DNA of 64,000 nt, taken from Paractinoplanes rishiriensis. Lineage in GTDB: Bacteria > Actinomycetota > Actinomycetes > Mycobacteriales > Micromonosporaceae. Below the pieces are notes generated by a model, which was given only the letters and a program-made list of their open reading frames with translations, was not told the DNA's origin and did not search any database. Position numbers and translations under genes: made by a program. Shown here piece after piece: positions 27,540 through 35,857 of the stretch. Location: NCBI RefSeq assembly GCF_016862375.1, contig NZ_BOMV01000060.1, positions 123,245 to 187,244 of the forward strand, in the 5' to 3' direction. The stretch's first letter is position 1. The number at the start of each line of letters is the position of its first letter.

Positions 27540-27901
27540 TTCGCGACGGCTACGTGGTCACCTGGCAGGGCCGGGAGTACGACGCGGTCCCGGACGCCGA
27601 CAACGTGCGGGTGTACGCCGCCCAGCCGGCCGACGGCTTCGACGAGGTCAAGCCCGGCCGCTACGTGCGCGTGCTCAGCCCCGACGAGTACGACGACCTG
27701 GTCTACGTGCGCACGGTCTGCTCCTGGCGCGGCGCACCGTTCCTGGTCCTGGCCGAGGCCGACAACTGGTTCCGCCTCGAGTACACCGGCGGCCGCGCCC
27801 CGATAGCCCGGCAGATGGGCCTCGAGGAGTTCGACTTCGGCGTCTACCAGGCCTGGGCGCCCGCCCACGAGATCAGCGATCTGATGGAGCAGCGGATCTG
27901 A
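27536..27901 (+). CDS. small conserved-looking protein coupled to the SseB-domain gene
   Basis: A 121-residue acidic protein with no signal peptide or membrane helix. It is rich in aromatic residues and Asp, with segments such as V-K-P-G-R-Y-V-R-V-L and F-R-L-E-Y-T-G-G-R-A-P-I-A. The ATG overlaps the stop of the preceding gene (ATGA), so the two are co-translated. I recall similar unnamed proteins in other actinomycetes but no function. An immunity or chaperone role for the upstream protein's C-terminal domain is one possibility, unproven. Confidence 0.6.
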   Translation: MIRDGYVVTWQGREYDAVPDADNVRVYAAQPADGFDEVKPGRYVRVLSPDEYDDLVYVRTVCSWRGAPFLVLAEADNWFRLEYTGGRAPIARQMGLEEFDFGVYQAWAPAHEISDLMEQRI

Positions 27902-28749
27902 CCACGCGGCACGCCCGCTACGAGGCCGTCTCGGCCGGGCTGGCCGCGCTGGACGACGACGAGTTCCGGTCCCTGTTCGACGCGGACGTGGCCGGTCAGG
28001 CCACCGGCGTCGGCGGCCGCACCGGGACGGCGCTGTTCGACGGCAGCCCGGTATTCGTGAAGTGGGTGCCGCTCACCGACGGGGAACGGCAGCGCTCCGG
28101 CTCCACCGCCAACCTGTTCGGCCTGCCGCTCCACTACCAGTACGGGATCGGTTCGGCCGGCTTCGGCGCCTGGCGTGAGCTGGCCGCGCACCGGATGACC
28201 ACCGAGTGGGCGCTGAGCGGCCGGTATGCCGGCGTCCCGCTGCTCTACCACTGGCGGATCGTGCCGCGGGTGCCCGCGCCGGACCCGGATGACGTGGACC
28301 GGTGGGGACGTGGCTGGCGGCCCGGAGCGACCCGGAGGCTGTGGCGTTCGTGGACCGGTCCGTGCGGGAGGGCGTGGATTTTCTGGCCGGGCAGGGGCTG
28401 GTGCACTTCGACGCGCACTTCGGCAACCTGCTCACGGATGGCGAGCGGGTCTATTTCGCGGACTTCGGCCTAGCCCTGCACACGGGTTTCGGCCTGACGC
28501 CGGCGGAGTCCGGCTTCCTGCGCCGGCACGCCGGCTACGACCGTGCGTTTCACCGTCACTCACCTGAGCCAATGGCTGATCTGCCATGAGCTCGGGGTGC
28601 CGTGGGACCGGGCGCTGGACATGCTCTGCGGTCCGCTCGACCTCGACGGGCTGCCGGACGGCGTGGCGGCGCTGGTTGCCCGGCACGCGCCGACCACGGC
28701 CGTGATGGCCCCGTTCTGGCGCGGCCTGCTGACCGCGCCATCGACCTGA
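27898..28749 (+). pseudogene. kinase-like (protein kinase/APH fold) gene, broken by frame changes
   Basis: Three pieces of one protein lie in shifting frames. The first (27898 to about 28300) runs from L-T-T-R-H-A-R-Y to V-P-A-P-D-P-D-D-V-D-R, with T-G-T-A-L-F-D-G-S-P-V-F-V-K as a likely ATP-site strand and Lys. The second (28302 to about 28545) is one base out and holds the catalytic loop H-F-D-A-H-F-G-N and the metal motif A-D-F-G. The third (to 28749) returns to the first frame. From memory of the family, about 50 residues that normally precede the catalytic loop are also missing at the first junction. The start is unclear (CTG at 27898). Either a decayed gene or sequence error. Confidence 0.65.
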
Positions 28750-28750
28750 C

Positions 28751-29665
28751 CTAGGACGTCTTGAGCCAGCGCAGCACTTCGCCGGTGATCACGTCGGGCG
28801 CCTCCTGGTGCAGGAAGTGGCCGGCGTCCGGGATGAGGCGCCATTCGTACGGTGCGATGACGTAGCGGCCGGAACCCTGCGCGGTGCGCGGCAGCGTCGC
28901 CGTGTCGAGTGCGCCGTGCAACTGGAGCGTCGGCGTGATCAGCGGGTGCTGCATGAGCTTGACGAACCGGTAGCCCTGTAGGCGCAGCGCGCTGCGGGCC
29001 ACCCAGCGGTACGCCTCCAGCGCGCAGAACGCCGCCTGCGGGATCTGGATGGCATCGCGGCAGCGGCGCACGTAGTCGGCGAACTCCGGGGTCTGCCTCC
29101 ACTGGGGACTGGACCAGCGGGTCATCAGCTCGCCGACCAGCGCCGCGTCGTCGCGGGTCAGGACGTGTTCGTATCGTGGCACCTGGAAACGCAGGATGGT
29201 GGCGGACGCCGCGAGCTGGCCGCGCGGGTCGGCGAAGAGTGCGGCTCGCAGGCGTAGCGGATGGGCTGCGCCCAGCACCACGAGGCGGCTCACCAGCTTG
29301 GGGTGGAAGGCCGCGGCGGCCCACCCGATCATGCCGCCGGCGCCCGAGCCGACGATCATCGCGTTGCGCTCGCCGAGGGCGCGGATCAGGCCGGTGACGT
29401 CGGCCGCCATGGTGTAGCCGTCGTAGCCGCGCGGGGGCTTGTCGCTGGCGCCGTACCCTCGCAGGTCGATCGCGACGGCCCGGAAGCCGGCGTCGGCGAC
29501 CCGGGTCATCACGTCGTGCCAGGCCCACCAGAACTCGGGGAAGCCGTGCAGGAACAGGACGAGCGGGCCGGCGCCGGCCTCGACCACGTGGAAGCGGCTG
29601 CCGTTGGCCCCGACGAAACGATGCGTCCAGGGGCCCTCCACCAGGACGCACGACTCGTCAACCAT
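28751..29665 (-). CDS. alpha/beta hydrolase (epoxide-hydrolase-like) lacking usual nucleophile
   Basis: A 304-residue alpha/beta-hydrolase fold protein. H-G-F-P-E-F-W-W-A-W-H (residues 40-50) is the oxyanion-hole region typical of epoxide hydrolases. The acid-His end is seen in D-A-G-H-F-L-H-Q-E-A-P. The nucleophile elbow, usually G-H-D-W-G-G, reads G106-S-G-A-G-G111, so the nucleophile position (108) is Gly. It may be non-hydrolytic or use another mechanism. The ATG at 29665 has a TAGGCT 7 bases upstream, a leaderless promoter. It converges tightly with the broken kinase gene. Confidence 0.8.
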   Translation of the reverse strand: MVDESCVLVEGPWTHRFVGANGSRFHVVEAGAGPLVLFLHGFPEFWWAWHDVMTRVADAGFRAVAIDLRGYGASDKPPRGYDGYTMAADVTGLIRALGERNAMIVGSGAGGMIGWAAAAFHPKLVSRLVVLGAAHPLRLRAALFADPRGQLAASATILRFQVPRYEHVLTRDDAALVGELMTRWSSPQWRQTPEFADYVRRCRDAIQIPQAAFCALEAYRWVARSALRLQGYRFVKLMQHPLITPTLQLHGALDTATLPRTAQGSGRYVIAPYEWRLIPDAGHFLHQEAPDVITGEVLRWLKTS

Positions 29666-29672
29666 GCCGTCC

Positions 29673-29678
29673 AGCCTA
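29673..29678 (-). promoter_or_regulatory. leaderless -10 element of the hydrolase gene
   Basis: TAGGCT on the minus strand, with 7 bases to the ATG at 29665 and no ribosome site. Confidence 0.5.
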
Positions 29679-29700
29679 TGCGGTGGGTGCTAATCCGTGG

Positions 29701-30180
29701 TCATCGCACCGGTTCGACGGCCACGATCTCGACGAATCTGCCGGGGCCGCAGCTGATGCGTACCAGGGCAGGTTTGGTGTTGATCTTTATGCGGTCGCCC
29801 TTGACCAGGGTGATTCCGTCGCCGGAGTACAGCGCGTACTGCGTACCGTCGTCGGTGGTGAGGCGGTAGCACGGACCGGAACCGCCGGCAGTCACCGTGC
29901 CCACCACCCAGCTGGTCTTTTTGATCGTGTCGGTGGGGTCGCGAGGCGGACCGGACGGACGCCGATCGACCGGAGGTGACGAGCTCGGGAGACTTGTCGG
30001 ATTTGTCGCGCGCGGAGGCAGGGAAGACGGCGCGGCGGAGGGGGCCGGCGGGGAGGAGGCAGGCGCAGAGGAGGGCGGGGTGGCACCCGCGGGGGGCGCG
30101 GCAGCGGGTGAGCCGCCACAACCGCCGGAAACGGCCACCAGAGCCACCGTAGCGGCACAAATCGCCATCCTGCGAATCAT
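29701..30180 (-). CDS. putative lipoprotein
   Basis: A 159-residue secreted lipoprotein. The N-terminus M-I-R-R-M-A followed by a hydrophobic stretch ends in the lipobox-like V-S-G-G-C. A Pro/Ser/Ala-rich linker of about 60 residues leads to a small C-terminal domain of about 75 residues with paired cysteines (G-S-G-P-C-Y and R-I-S-C-G-P-G). The domain looks like a small beta-barrel of unknown function. AGGAGG eight to nine bases before the ATG at 30180 fixes the start. Confidence 0.7.
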   Translation of the reverse strand: MIRRMAICAATVALVAVSGGCGGSPAAAPPAGATPPSSAPASSPPAPSAAPSSLPPRATNPTSLPSSSPPVDRRPSGPPRDPTDTIKKTSWVVGTVTAGGSGPCYRLTTDDGTQYALYSGDGITLVKGDRIKINTKPALVRISCGPGRFVEIVAVEPVR

Positions 30181-30244
30181 CCGAACCCCTCCTGAAGCCG
30201 AACCGATAGGACGCGCCAGAGACCGCACCCGTTCCCCGAAACGA

Positions 30245-30279
30245 GCCGGCGCCCGGGGAGCGACTCCCCGGGCGCCGGC
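30245..30279 (-). terminator. strong hairpin after the M6 protease gene
   Basis: Perfect 16-bp arms (30245-30260 and 30264-30279) with a CGA loop lie 14 bases beyond the protease stop. It also separates that gene from the downstream lipoprotein on the same strand. Confidence 0.8.
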
Positions 30280-30293
30280 CTGAACCGGAAGGG

Positions 30294-32660
30294 TCAGAGC
30301 ACGCCGACCGTCATCGAGGTGCCGTTCTGGCTGAGCACCGCGATCTTGACACCGAGACCGGGCAGCTTGACGCCCTGGTTCGGCAGTTCCTCGTAGAAGT
30401 ACTTGCCCTTGTCGTTGAACAGCGGCGACGGCGGCAGCGGACGAACCGGCGACGCCTTGCCGTCGACGTGCAGCAGCATGCCGTCGGTCGGGGTCAGGCC
30501 GAACGGAGCGTCGTAGACCTGAATCCGGGACCGGAACGGAACGCCGTTGACGTTGTTGAACGGCTTCGGGTGCGCGTCGACGTAGAGGTTGCGGCCCTCA
30601 CCCGGGTGCACGTTCGTGTTGTTGTCGGCCTGCGAGGTGTCCCAGTACGAGATCAGCAGACCGGTCTGGTAGTTGTAGTGCTCCACCCAGTCCGGCTTGG
30701 TGGAGACCCAGCCGAAGTTGTACGGGCCGGTCTTGAGGTACCGGTCGTACGACACGTAGCTGCGGTTACCCGCGATGTAGTAGTGCGGGTGCTGGCTGGT
30801 GACGCTGGAGCCGACGATCGAGAAGCCGTCGAGTGCCCAGGTCGTGGTGCCCTCGGCGCCGTCGGCCAGCACGGTCGCGCCGTCCGCCGTGATGGTCAGC
30901 TCGTCGCCGAAGAAGCCGCCCGCCGAGACGCCACCGTCGGTCAGGTAGTGCAGCCGGAACTGGATGGCCTGGCCCGCGTACGCGTTCAGCGGGATCGCGA
31001 TGTTCGCCCAGGCACCGCCCGAGCTGCCGGTCAGGGCCGGCTGGCCGCTGCCGTCCACCGGGAGCGCGGCACCGTTGACCGTGCCGTTCAGCTTGGTCCA
31101 GGTCGTCCCGCCGTCGGTCGACGCCTCGAAGTAGAGGTAGTCGTAGTCCTCCTCGATCTCGTACCGGCCCTGCAGGGTGACCGCACCGCTGGTCTTGCCG
31201 GTGAGGTCGACCGCGTGGGTCAGCGCGTTGTTGAGATCGTCGGCGTTGCCGGAGAAGAACTGCTTGGTGCCCGCGGCCGGTGCGCCCAGGTCGCTCGTGA
31301 CCGTCTTCTGGCCGAGGTCCACCACCACCGCCTGCGGCTTCTTGGTGTTGTACTCCTCCGGGCCCAGGTTAACGAGCTTCTTCTTGCCGGCCTTGACCGT
31401 GGTGTAGTTCAGCCAGCCGAGCTGCAGCTTGTTCCACGCGCCCAGGTCGCCCGGCTTGGTGCCGATGGCCTGGTCGCCGGCCGCGCCGAGGCGGCTCTGC
31501 GCCATCAGCGTCCAGTACTCGCTGTTGTTGTCGCCGCCGCCGCTGGTGTCGTAGTCGTCCGGCAGGCCGAGGTCGTGGCCGTACTCGTGGACGAAGACGC
31601 TGAGGCCGCCGTTCTCGGGCTGGATGGTGTAGTCACCGATCCACACGCCGGTGTTGCCGATCTGGGTGCCGCCGAGCAGGTTGCCGGACGGGCCGGTGCT
31701 GCCCTGGCCGGTGTAGAAGGCGTACCAGCGGTGGCTCCAGACGGCGTCCTCACCCTGCTGCGGGTCGCCGTCGGCCTGGTCGCCGCCGGCGTGCACGATC
31801 TGGAAGTGGTCGATGTAGCCGTCGGACTCGTTGAAGTTGCCGTCACCGTCGAAGTCGTACCGGTCGTACTGGTCGAACGACTTGACGTCCGCGGTCACCT
31901 CGGCGAGTGTGCGGCCGGCCGCGAGCTGGTCGGCGACCCACTTGTTGGCGGCGTCCTTGACCAGCTCCCAGACGTTGGAGCAGTTGCTGCTGCCGCACAG
32001 GTCCCGGCCGTACCGGGCCTCGTTGTAGTTGACCTTGACCCAGTCGGTGACCTGGCCGTCGACCGTGTACCGGCCGGACGACTGGGTCTCGAAGTAGGTC
32101 TTGACCGACTCGACGTTCTTGCCGGTGCCGAAGTACAGGTCCTGGTAGTAGTCGGCGGAGTAGTCCGCGCGCCAGTTGGTCGAGTTGTCCTTGGTGCGGT
32201 CCGGCTGCGGAATCGCGTTGTGCAGCGGGCCTTCCCAGGTCGACGGGCCGGGGGTGTCCGGGTCGTAGTCGATGTCCGGGTAGTCCGGGTGCCGCTCGTT
32301 GCCGAATTCGGCCAGGATCACGAAGATCCGGTCGGTGCGCTCACGGCTCAGCTCGACGTACTGGTCCTTGCCGCCCCGCTTGCCGCCCCGGGTGTGCCCG
32401 ACCTTGAGGACCGAGCTGCCGTTCTTGGTCACCGCCTGGGCCCGGCCGCTGACCACATCGGACACCGCCTGCGTCCGCAGGGCGCGGCGTTTGTCCTCGA
32501 GCGGGTTGGGCAGGTCGTCCTTGGGCAATGCGCCCGGTTCGCCGGACTTCGCCGCCGGCGCCGTGTCAATTGGTGGTGCCGCCTGGGCCACCGTCGGGAG
32601 CATTACACCGACGCTGGTGACCATCGCGGCGCCGAGCAGTCCTGCGACTACTTTGCGCAC
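30294..32660 (-). CDS. secreted M6-family metalloprotease (immune inhibitor A-like)
   Basis: A 788-residue secreted zinc protease. The signal peptide M-R-K-V-V-A-G-L-L-G ends at A-Q-A before A-P-P. An acidic propeptide follows, then the peptidase M6 domain with H-E-Y-G-H-D-L-G-L-P-D-D at about residues 358-369, which supplies two zinc His and the catalytic Glu. A repeat of MAM/concanavalin-like beta domains and a C-terminal immune-inhibitor-A-type region complete it. Adjacent GTG codons at 32663 and 32660 are both served by GGAGG. It is followed by a strong terminator and is probably monocistronic. Likely role: extracellular protein degradation. Confidence 0.9.
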   Translation of the reverse strand: MRKVVAGLLGAAMVTSVGVMLPTVAQAAPPIDTAPAAKSGEPGALPKDDLPNPLEDKRRALRTQAVSDVVSGRAQAVTKNGSSVLKVGHTRGGKRGGKDQYVELSRERTDRIFVILAEFGNERHPDYPDIDYDPDTPGPSTWEGPLHNAIPQPDRTKDNSTNWRADYSADYYQDLYFGTGKNVESVKTYFETQSSGRYTVDGQVTDWVKVNYNEARYGRDLCGSSNCSNVWELVKDAANKWVADQLAAGRTLAEVTADVKSFDQYDRYDFDGDGNFNESDGYIDHFQIVHAGGDQADGDPQQGEDAVWSHRWYAFYTGQGSTGPSGNLLGGTQIGNTGVWIGDYTIQPENGGLSVFVHEYGHDLGLPDDYDTSGGGDNNSEYWTLMAQSRLGAAGDQAIGTKPGDLGAWNKLQLGWLNYTTVKAGKKKLVNLGPEEYNTKKPQAVVVDLGQKTVTSDLGAPAAGTKQFFSGNADDLNNALTHAVDLTGKTSGAVTLQGRYEIEEDYDYLYFEASTDGGTTWTKLNGTVNGAALPVDGSGQPALTGSSGGAWANIAIPLNAYAGQAIQFRLHYLTDGGVSAGGFFGDELTITADGATVLADGAEGTTTWALDGFSIVGSSVTSQHPHYYIAGNRSYVSYDRYLKTGPYNFGWVSTKPDWVEHYNYQTGLLISYWDTSQADNNTNVHPGEGRNLYVDAHPKPFNNVNGVPFRSRIQVYDAPFGLTPTDGMLLHVDGKASPVRPLPPSPLFNDKGKYFYEELPNQGVKLPGLGVKIAVLSQNGTSMTVGVL

Positions 32661-32826
32661 CACGCATACCTCCGCATATGGGCCGGGCGCGGGGGTGCTG
32701 CCCGGCATGAATCAGCCCCGTGTTCAGGGGCTAGCGGTAAACGTATGCAAACGCACCGATGGCATGGAAGACCTAGAAAAATCGATAGCCATTGGTTATG
32801 TGTTATGGCCCGGACATAGCACGAGA

Positions 32827-32856
32827 AGAGGGCCGGCGAAATATCGCCGGCCCTCT
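32827..32856 (-). terminator. hairpin after acs
   Basis: Perfect 13-bp arms (AGAGGGCCGGCGA and complement) with an AATA loop, 14 bases past the acs stop in the direction of transcription. Confidence 0.75.
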
Positions 32857-32869
32857 CGGATTACATCGT

Positions 32870-34879
32870 TCAGTCCTCCGGTTTTGCGCCCTTCATCCCC
32901 TGCGAGATGAGATCCATGACCGCCGAGTCCTGCAGGGTCGTGACGTCGCCGAGCGAACGGTGCTCGGCCACGTCCTTGAGCAACCGCCGCATGATTTTGC
33001 CGGACCGGGTCTTGGGCAGCTCCGGCACCAGCATGATCTGCCGCGGCTTGGCGATCGGCCCGAGCGTCTTGGCCACGTGGTTGCGCAGTTCGGCGGTGAG
33101 TTCCTCGCCCTTGTCGCCCGCGGTGTCCACTTTGCCGCGCGGGATCACGAACGCCACGATGGCCTGCCCGGTGGTCGGGTCGGTGGCGCCGACGACGGCC
33201 GACTCGGCCACCGACGGGTGCGACACCAGGGCCGACTCCACCTCGGTGGTGGAGATGTTATGGCCGGAGATCAGCATGACGTCGTCGACCCGGCCGAGCA
33301 GCCAGATCGAGCCGTCGTCGTCCCGTTTTGCGCCGTCACCGGCGAAATACACCCATTCCTTACCGCTGCTCGCTGTGACGGCATCTCCCTGCCCAGCCCC
33401 GGCGCCGAACCGGGACCAGTACGTGTCGATGAACCGCTTGTCGTCGCCCCAGATGGTGCGCAGCATCGACGGCCACGGGTCGCGCAGCACCAGGAAGCCA
33501 CCGCCGCCGTTCGGCACCGACTGGGCCGTGTCGTCGACGACGTCGCCGGAGATGCCCGGCAGCGGGGTCATGGCCGAACCCGGCTTGGCGGCGGTCACCC
33601 CCGGCAGCGGCGAGATCATGATGGCGCCGGTCTCGGTCTGCCACCAGGTGTCCACCACCGGGGTGCGGTTGCGGCCGATGTGCTCGCGGTACCACATCCA
33701 GGCCTCGGGGTTGATCGGCTCGCCGACGCTGCCCAGGATGCGCAGCGACGACAGGTCGTACCCGGCCGGCAGGTCGTCGCCCCACTTCATCATGGTGCGG
33801 ATCAGGGTGGGTGCGGTGTAGAGGATCGACACCTGGTACTTGTCGACGAGCTGCCAGAAGCGGTCCCGGCCCGGGGTGTCCGGCGTGCCCTCGTACATGA
33901 CCTGGGTGGCGCCGTTGGAGAGCGGCCCGTAGACGATGTAGGAGTGCCCGGTCACCCAGCCGATGTCGGCCGTGCACCAGTAGACGTCGGTCTCCGGCTT
34001 GAGATCGAAGACGGCGTGGTGGGTGTACGACGTCTGGGTCAGGTATCCGCCGGTGGTGTGCAGGATGCCCTTCGGCTTACCGGTGGTGCCGGAGGTGTAG
34101 AGGATGAACAGCGGGTGCTCGCTGTCGAACGGCTGCGCGGTGTGCTCCGGGCTGGCCTGCTCGACGGTCTCGTGCCACCACTTGTCCTTGTCGGTCCAGG
34201 CCACCTCCTGCCCGGTGCGCCGGATCACCAGCACGTTCTCGATGCTCGGGCACTTCGCGACGGCCTCGTCCACGGTCGGCTTGAGCGCCGACGGCTTGCC
34301 CCGCCGGTACCCGCCGTCCGCGGTGATCACGAGCTTGGCGTCGGCGTCCTGGATCCGGGTGGAGAGCGCATCCACCGAGAAGCCGCCGAACACCACGCTG
34401 TGCGTGGCGCCGACCCGGGCGCAGGCCAGCATCGCGACCGCGGCCTCCGGGATCATCGGCAGGTAGATGGCCACCCGGTCGCCGGCGCTGATGCCCAGCT
34501 CGGTCAGCGTGTTGGCCGCCTGGCTGACCGACTTCAGCAGGTCGGCGTAGGTGACCGTGCGGGTGTCGCCGGGCTCGCCCTCCCAGTGGATCGCGACCTT
34601 GTCGCCGTGACCGGCCTCGACGTGCCGGTCCACGCAGTTGTACGCGACGTTCAGCTCACCGCCGATGAACCACTTGGCGAACGGCGGGTTGGACCAGTCC
34701 AGGATCTCGTCCCACGATTTTGCCCAGCTGAGCCGCTCGGCCTGCTTCGCCCAGTAGGCGAGGCGATCGGCCGCCGCCTCGTTGTACGCATCCGCTTTGA
34801 CGTTGGCGTTCGCCGCCAGCTCCTCCGGCGGCGGGAACTGCCGCGTCTCCGAGTACAGGTTCTCCAACGTCTCGCTCAT
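32870..34879 (-). CDS. acs: acetyl-CoA synthetase
   Basis: A 669-residue AMP-forming acetate-CoA ligase that activates acetate to acetyl-CoA. The signature Y-T-S-G-T-T-G-K-P-K-G, the W-W-Q-T-E-T-G motif and the C-terminal R-S-G-K-I-M-R-R, with the lysine usually acetylated to shut the enzyme off, are all present. The ATG at 34879 has AGAGGAG eight bases upstream. A TAATCT at 34929-34934 (minus strand) is the likely -10, giving a leader of about 45 bases. Divergent from the Fic-like gene. Confidence 0.97.
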   Translation of the reverse strand: MSETLENLYSETRQFPPPEELAANANVKADAYNEAAADRLAYWAKQAERLSWAKSWDEILDWSNPPFAKWFIGGELNVAYNCVDRHVEAGHGDKVAIHWEGEPGDTRTVTYADLLKSVSQAANTLTELGISAGDRVAIYLPMIPEAAVAMLACARVGATHSVVFGGFSVDALSTRIQDADAKLVITADGGYRRGKPSALKPTVDEAVAKCPSIENVLVIRRTGQEVAWTDKDKWWHETVEQASPEHTAQPFDSEHPLFILYTSGTTGKPKGILHTTGGYLTQTSYTHHAVFDLKPETDVYWCTADIGWVTGHSYIVYGPLSNGATQVMYEGTPDTPGRDRFWQLVDKYQVSILYTAPTLIRTMMKWGDDLPAGYDLSSLRILGSVGEPINPEAWMWYREHIGRNRTPVVDTWWQTETGAIMISPLPGVTAAKPGSAMTPLPGISGDVVDDTAQSVPNGGGGFLVLRDPWPSMLRTIWGDDKRFIDTYWSRFGAGAGQGDAVTASSGKEWVYFAGDGAKRDDDGSIWLLGRVDDVMLISGHNISTTEVESALVSHPSVAESAVVGATDPTTGQAIVAFVIPRGKVDTAGDKGEELTAELRNHVAKTLGPIAKPRQIMLVPELPKTRSGKIMRRLLKDVAEHRSLGDVTTLQDSAVMDLISQGMKGAKPED

Positions 34880-34928
34880 GAGGGCGGCTCCTCTTAAATT
34901 CACGTCTGACCGGGGCTTCTTCGTTTGC

Positions 34929-34934
34929 AGATTA
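34929..34934 (-). promoter_or_regulatory. probable acs -10 element
   Basis: TAATCT on the minus strand, about 50 bases before the acs ATG, in a locally AT-richer stretch. No convincing -35 box is visible. Confidence 0.35.
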
Positions 34935-35023
34935 GTTCGGCCGGTGCGACCCGGCGATGTTTGCGGCCAAGGGCGCGCCCGATGGCCACGTGGGCGCGCT
35001 GGATGACCGGAACCTGCGTAGTA

Positions 35024-35061
35024 CTGCGCGAATCATGCCATTAGTGAACCGATTCGCGCAG
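35024..35061. promoter_or_regulatory. 11-bp inverted repeat between acs and the Fic-like gene
   Basis: CTGCGCGAATC at 35024-35034 and its exact complement at 35051-35061, with a 16-base AT-richer spacer. It lies just upstream of the Fic-like gene's -10 element and could be a dyad operator for either gene. Confidence 0.4.
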
Positions 35062-35086
35062 CAACCGTCGCGCCACTTTTACCGGC

Positions 35087-35092
35087 TACCGT
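35087..35092 (+). promoter_or_regulatory. leaderless -10 element of the Fic-like gene
   Basis: TACCGT ends 6 bases before the GTG at 35099. No ribosome site is present. Confidence 0.45.
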
Positions 35093-35098
35093 GGTCGC

Positions 35099-35830
35099 GT
35101 GGATCCGCTAGCCCCCCTGCTCGACCTGGCCGACGTCGCTCCCGCCCTGGCCGCGGCCCGGGACCGGGTGGACGCCGCGATGCGCCACCGGGCGCTGCGC
35201 CGGCACGGCGGCCAGGTCGCCGCCGAGGTGAGCCTGCGCGCCGCGGTGGCCAGCGCCGCGCTCGAGGGCCACGCCTACGACCTGGACGACGTCCGGGCCG
35301 GCACGGTGACCGATCCGGTGCTGCAGGGCGCGCTGCGGGTCGCCGAGGGCGTGCCCGGCCTGGTCGACCTGTGGCCGCGCGCGCCCAGGCAGGTGCTGGC
35401 CAAGCTGCACGTGCTGGCCGCCCGCGGCGTGGTCACCCCGGACGACCTGGGCCGCTTGACCGCCGGCGCTGACCGGATCGACGCCCTGGCCGCGCTGGTG
35501 GCCGGAAACGAGCAGACCCCGCCGCTCCTGCTGGCCGCCGTGGTGCACGCCGAACTGATCACCCTGCGCCCGTTCGCCGGCCCCGCGGGCGTCGTCGCCC
35601 GAGCCGCCGCCCGCCTGACCCTGATCGGCCGCGGCCTCGACCCGCGCGGCCTGGTGGCGGCCGATGTGGGCCATCGCGACCGCGAGCCGGAATACGTCGG
35701 TGCCGCCGGCGCCTACGCCACCGGAACCCCCGACGGCGTGCGCTCCTGGCTGCGCCATTACGCCGCCGCGGTCACCGTCGCCGCCGACGAGATCACCCGC
35801 ATCGGCGACGGCGTCCTCGCAACGGTCTGA
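35099..35830 (+). CDS. Fic-like protein with degraded catalytic motif
   Basis: A 243-residue, Ala-rich helical protein. The segment V-V-H-A-E-L-I-T-L-R-P-F-A-G-P-A-G-V-V-A-R (148-168) aligns with the Fic motif H-P-F-x-D-G-N-G-R-x-x-R, but the catalytic His is Arg157 and D/G-N-G-R is lost. S52-A-A-L-E56-G57 fits the Fic inhibitory helix motif S/T-x3-E-G/N. It is probably a catalytically dead Fic fold. The -10-like TACCGT 6 bases upstream supports the GTG start. The PH-like gene follows after 27 bases. The family call rests on motif alignment by eye. Confidence 0.6.
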   Translation: MDPLAPLLDLADVAPALAAARDRVDAAMRHRALRRHGGQVAAEVSLRAAVASAALEGHAYDLDDVRAGTVTDPVLQGALRVAEGVPGLVDLWPRAPRQVLAKLHVLAARGVVTPDDLGRLTAGADRIDALAALVAGNEQTPPLLLAAVVHAELITLRPFAGPAGVVARAAARLTLIGRGLDPRGLVAADVGHRDREPEYVGAAGAYATGTPDGVRSWLRHYAAAVTVAADEITRIGDGVLATV

Positions 35831-35844
35831 CCGTTGGCCCCTGC

Positions 35845-35850
35845 CATACT
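35845..35850 (+). promoter_or_regulatory. possible leaderless -10 element of the PH-like gene
   Basis: CATACT (one mismatch to TATACT) ends 7 bases before the GTG at 35858. Confidence 0.3.
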
Positions 35851-35857
35851 CCAAACC

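Noticed and set aside
30468..32819. 783-codon open frame on + opposite the M6 protease
   Set aside because: The protease has a signal peptide, zinc motif and ribosome site; the + frame has none and is Val/Arg/Gly low complexity.
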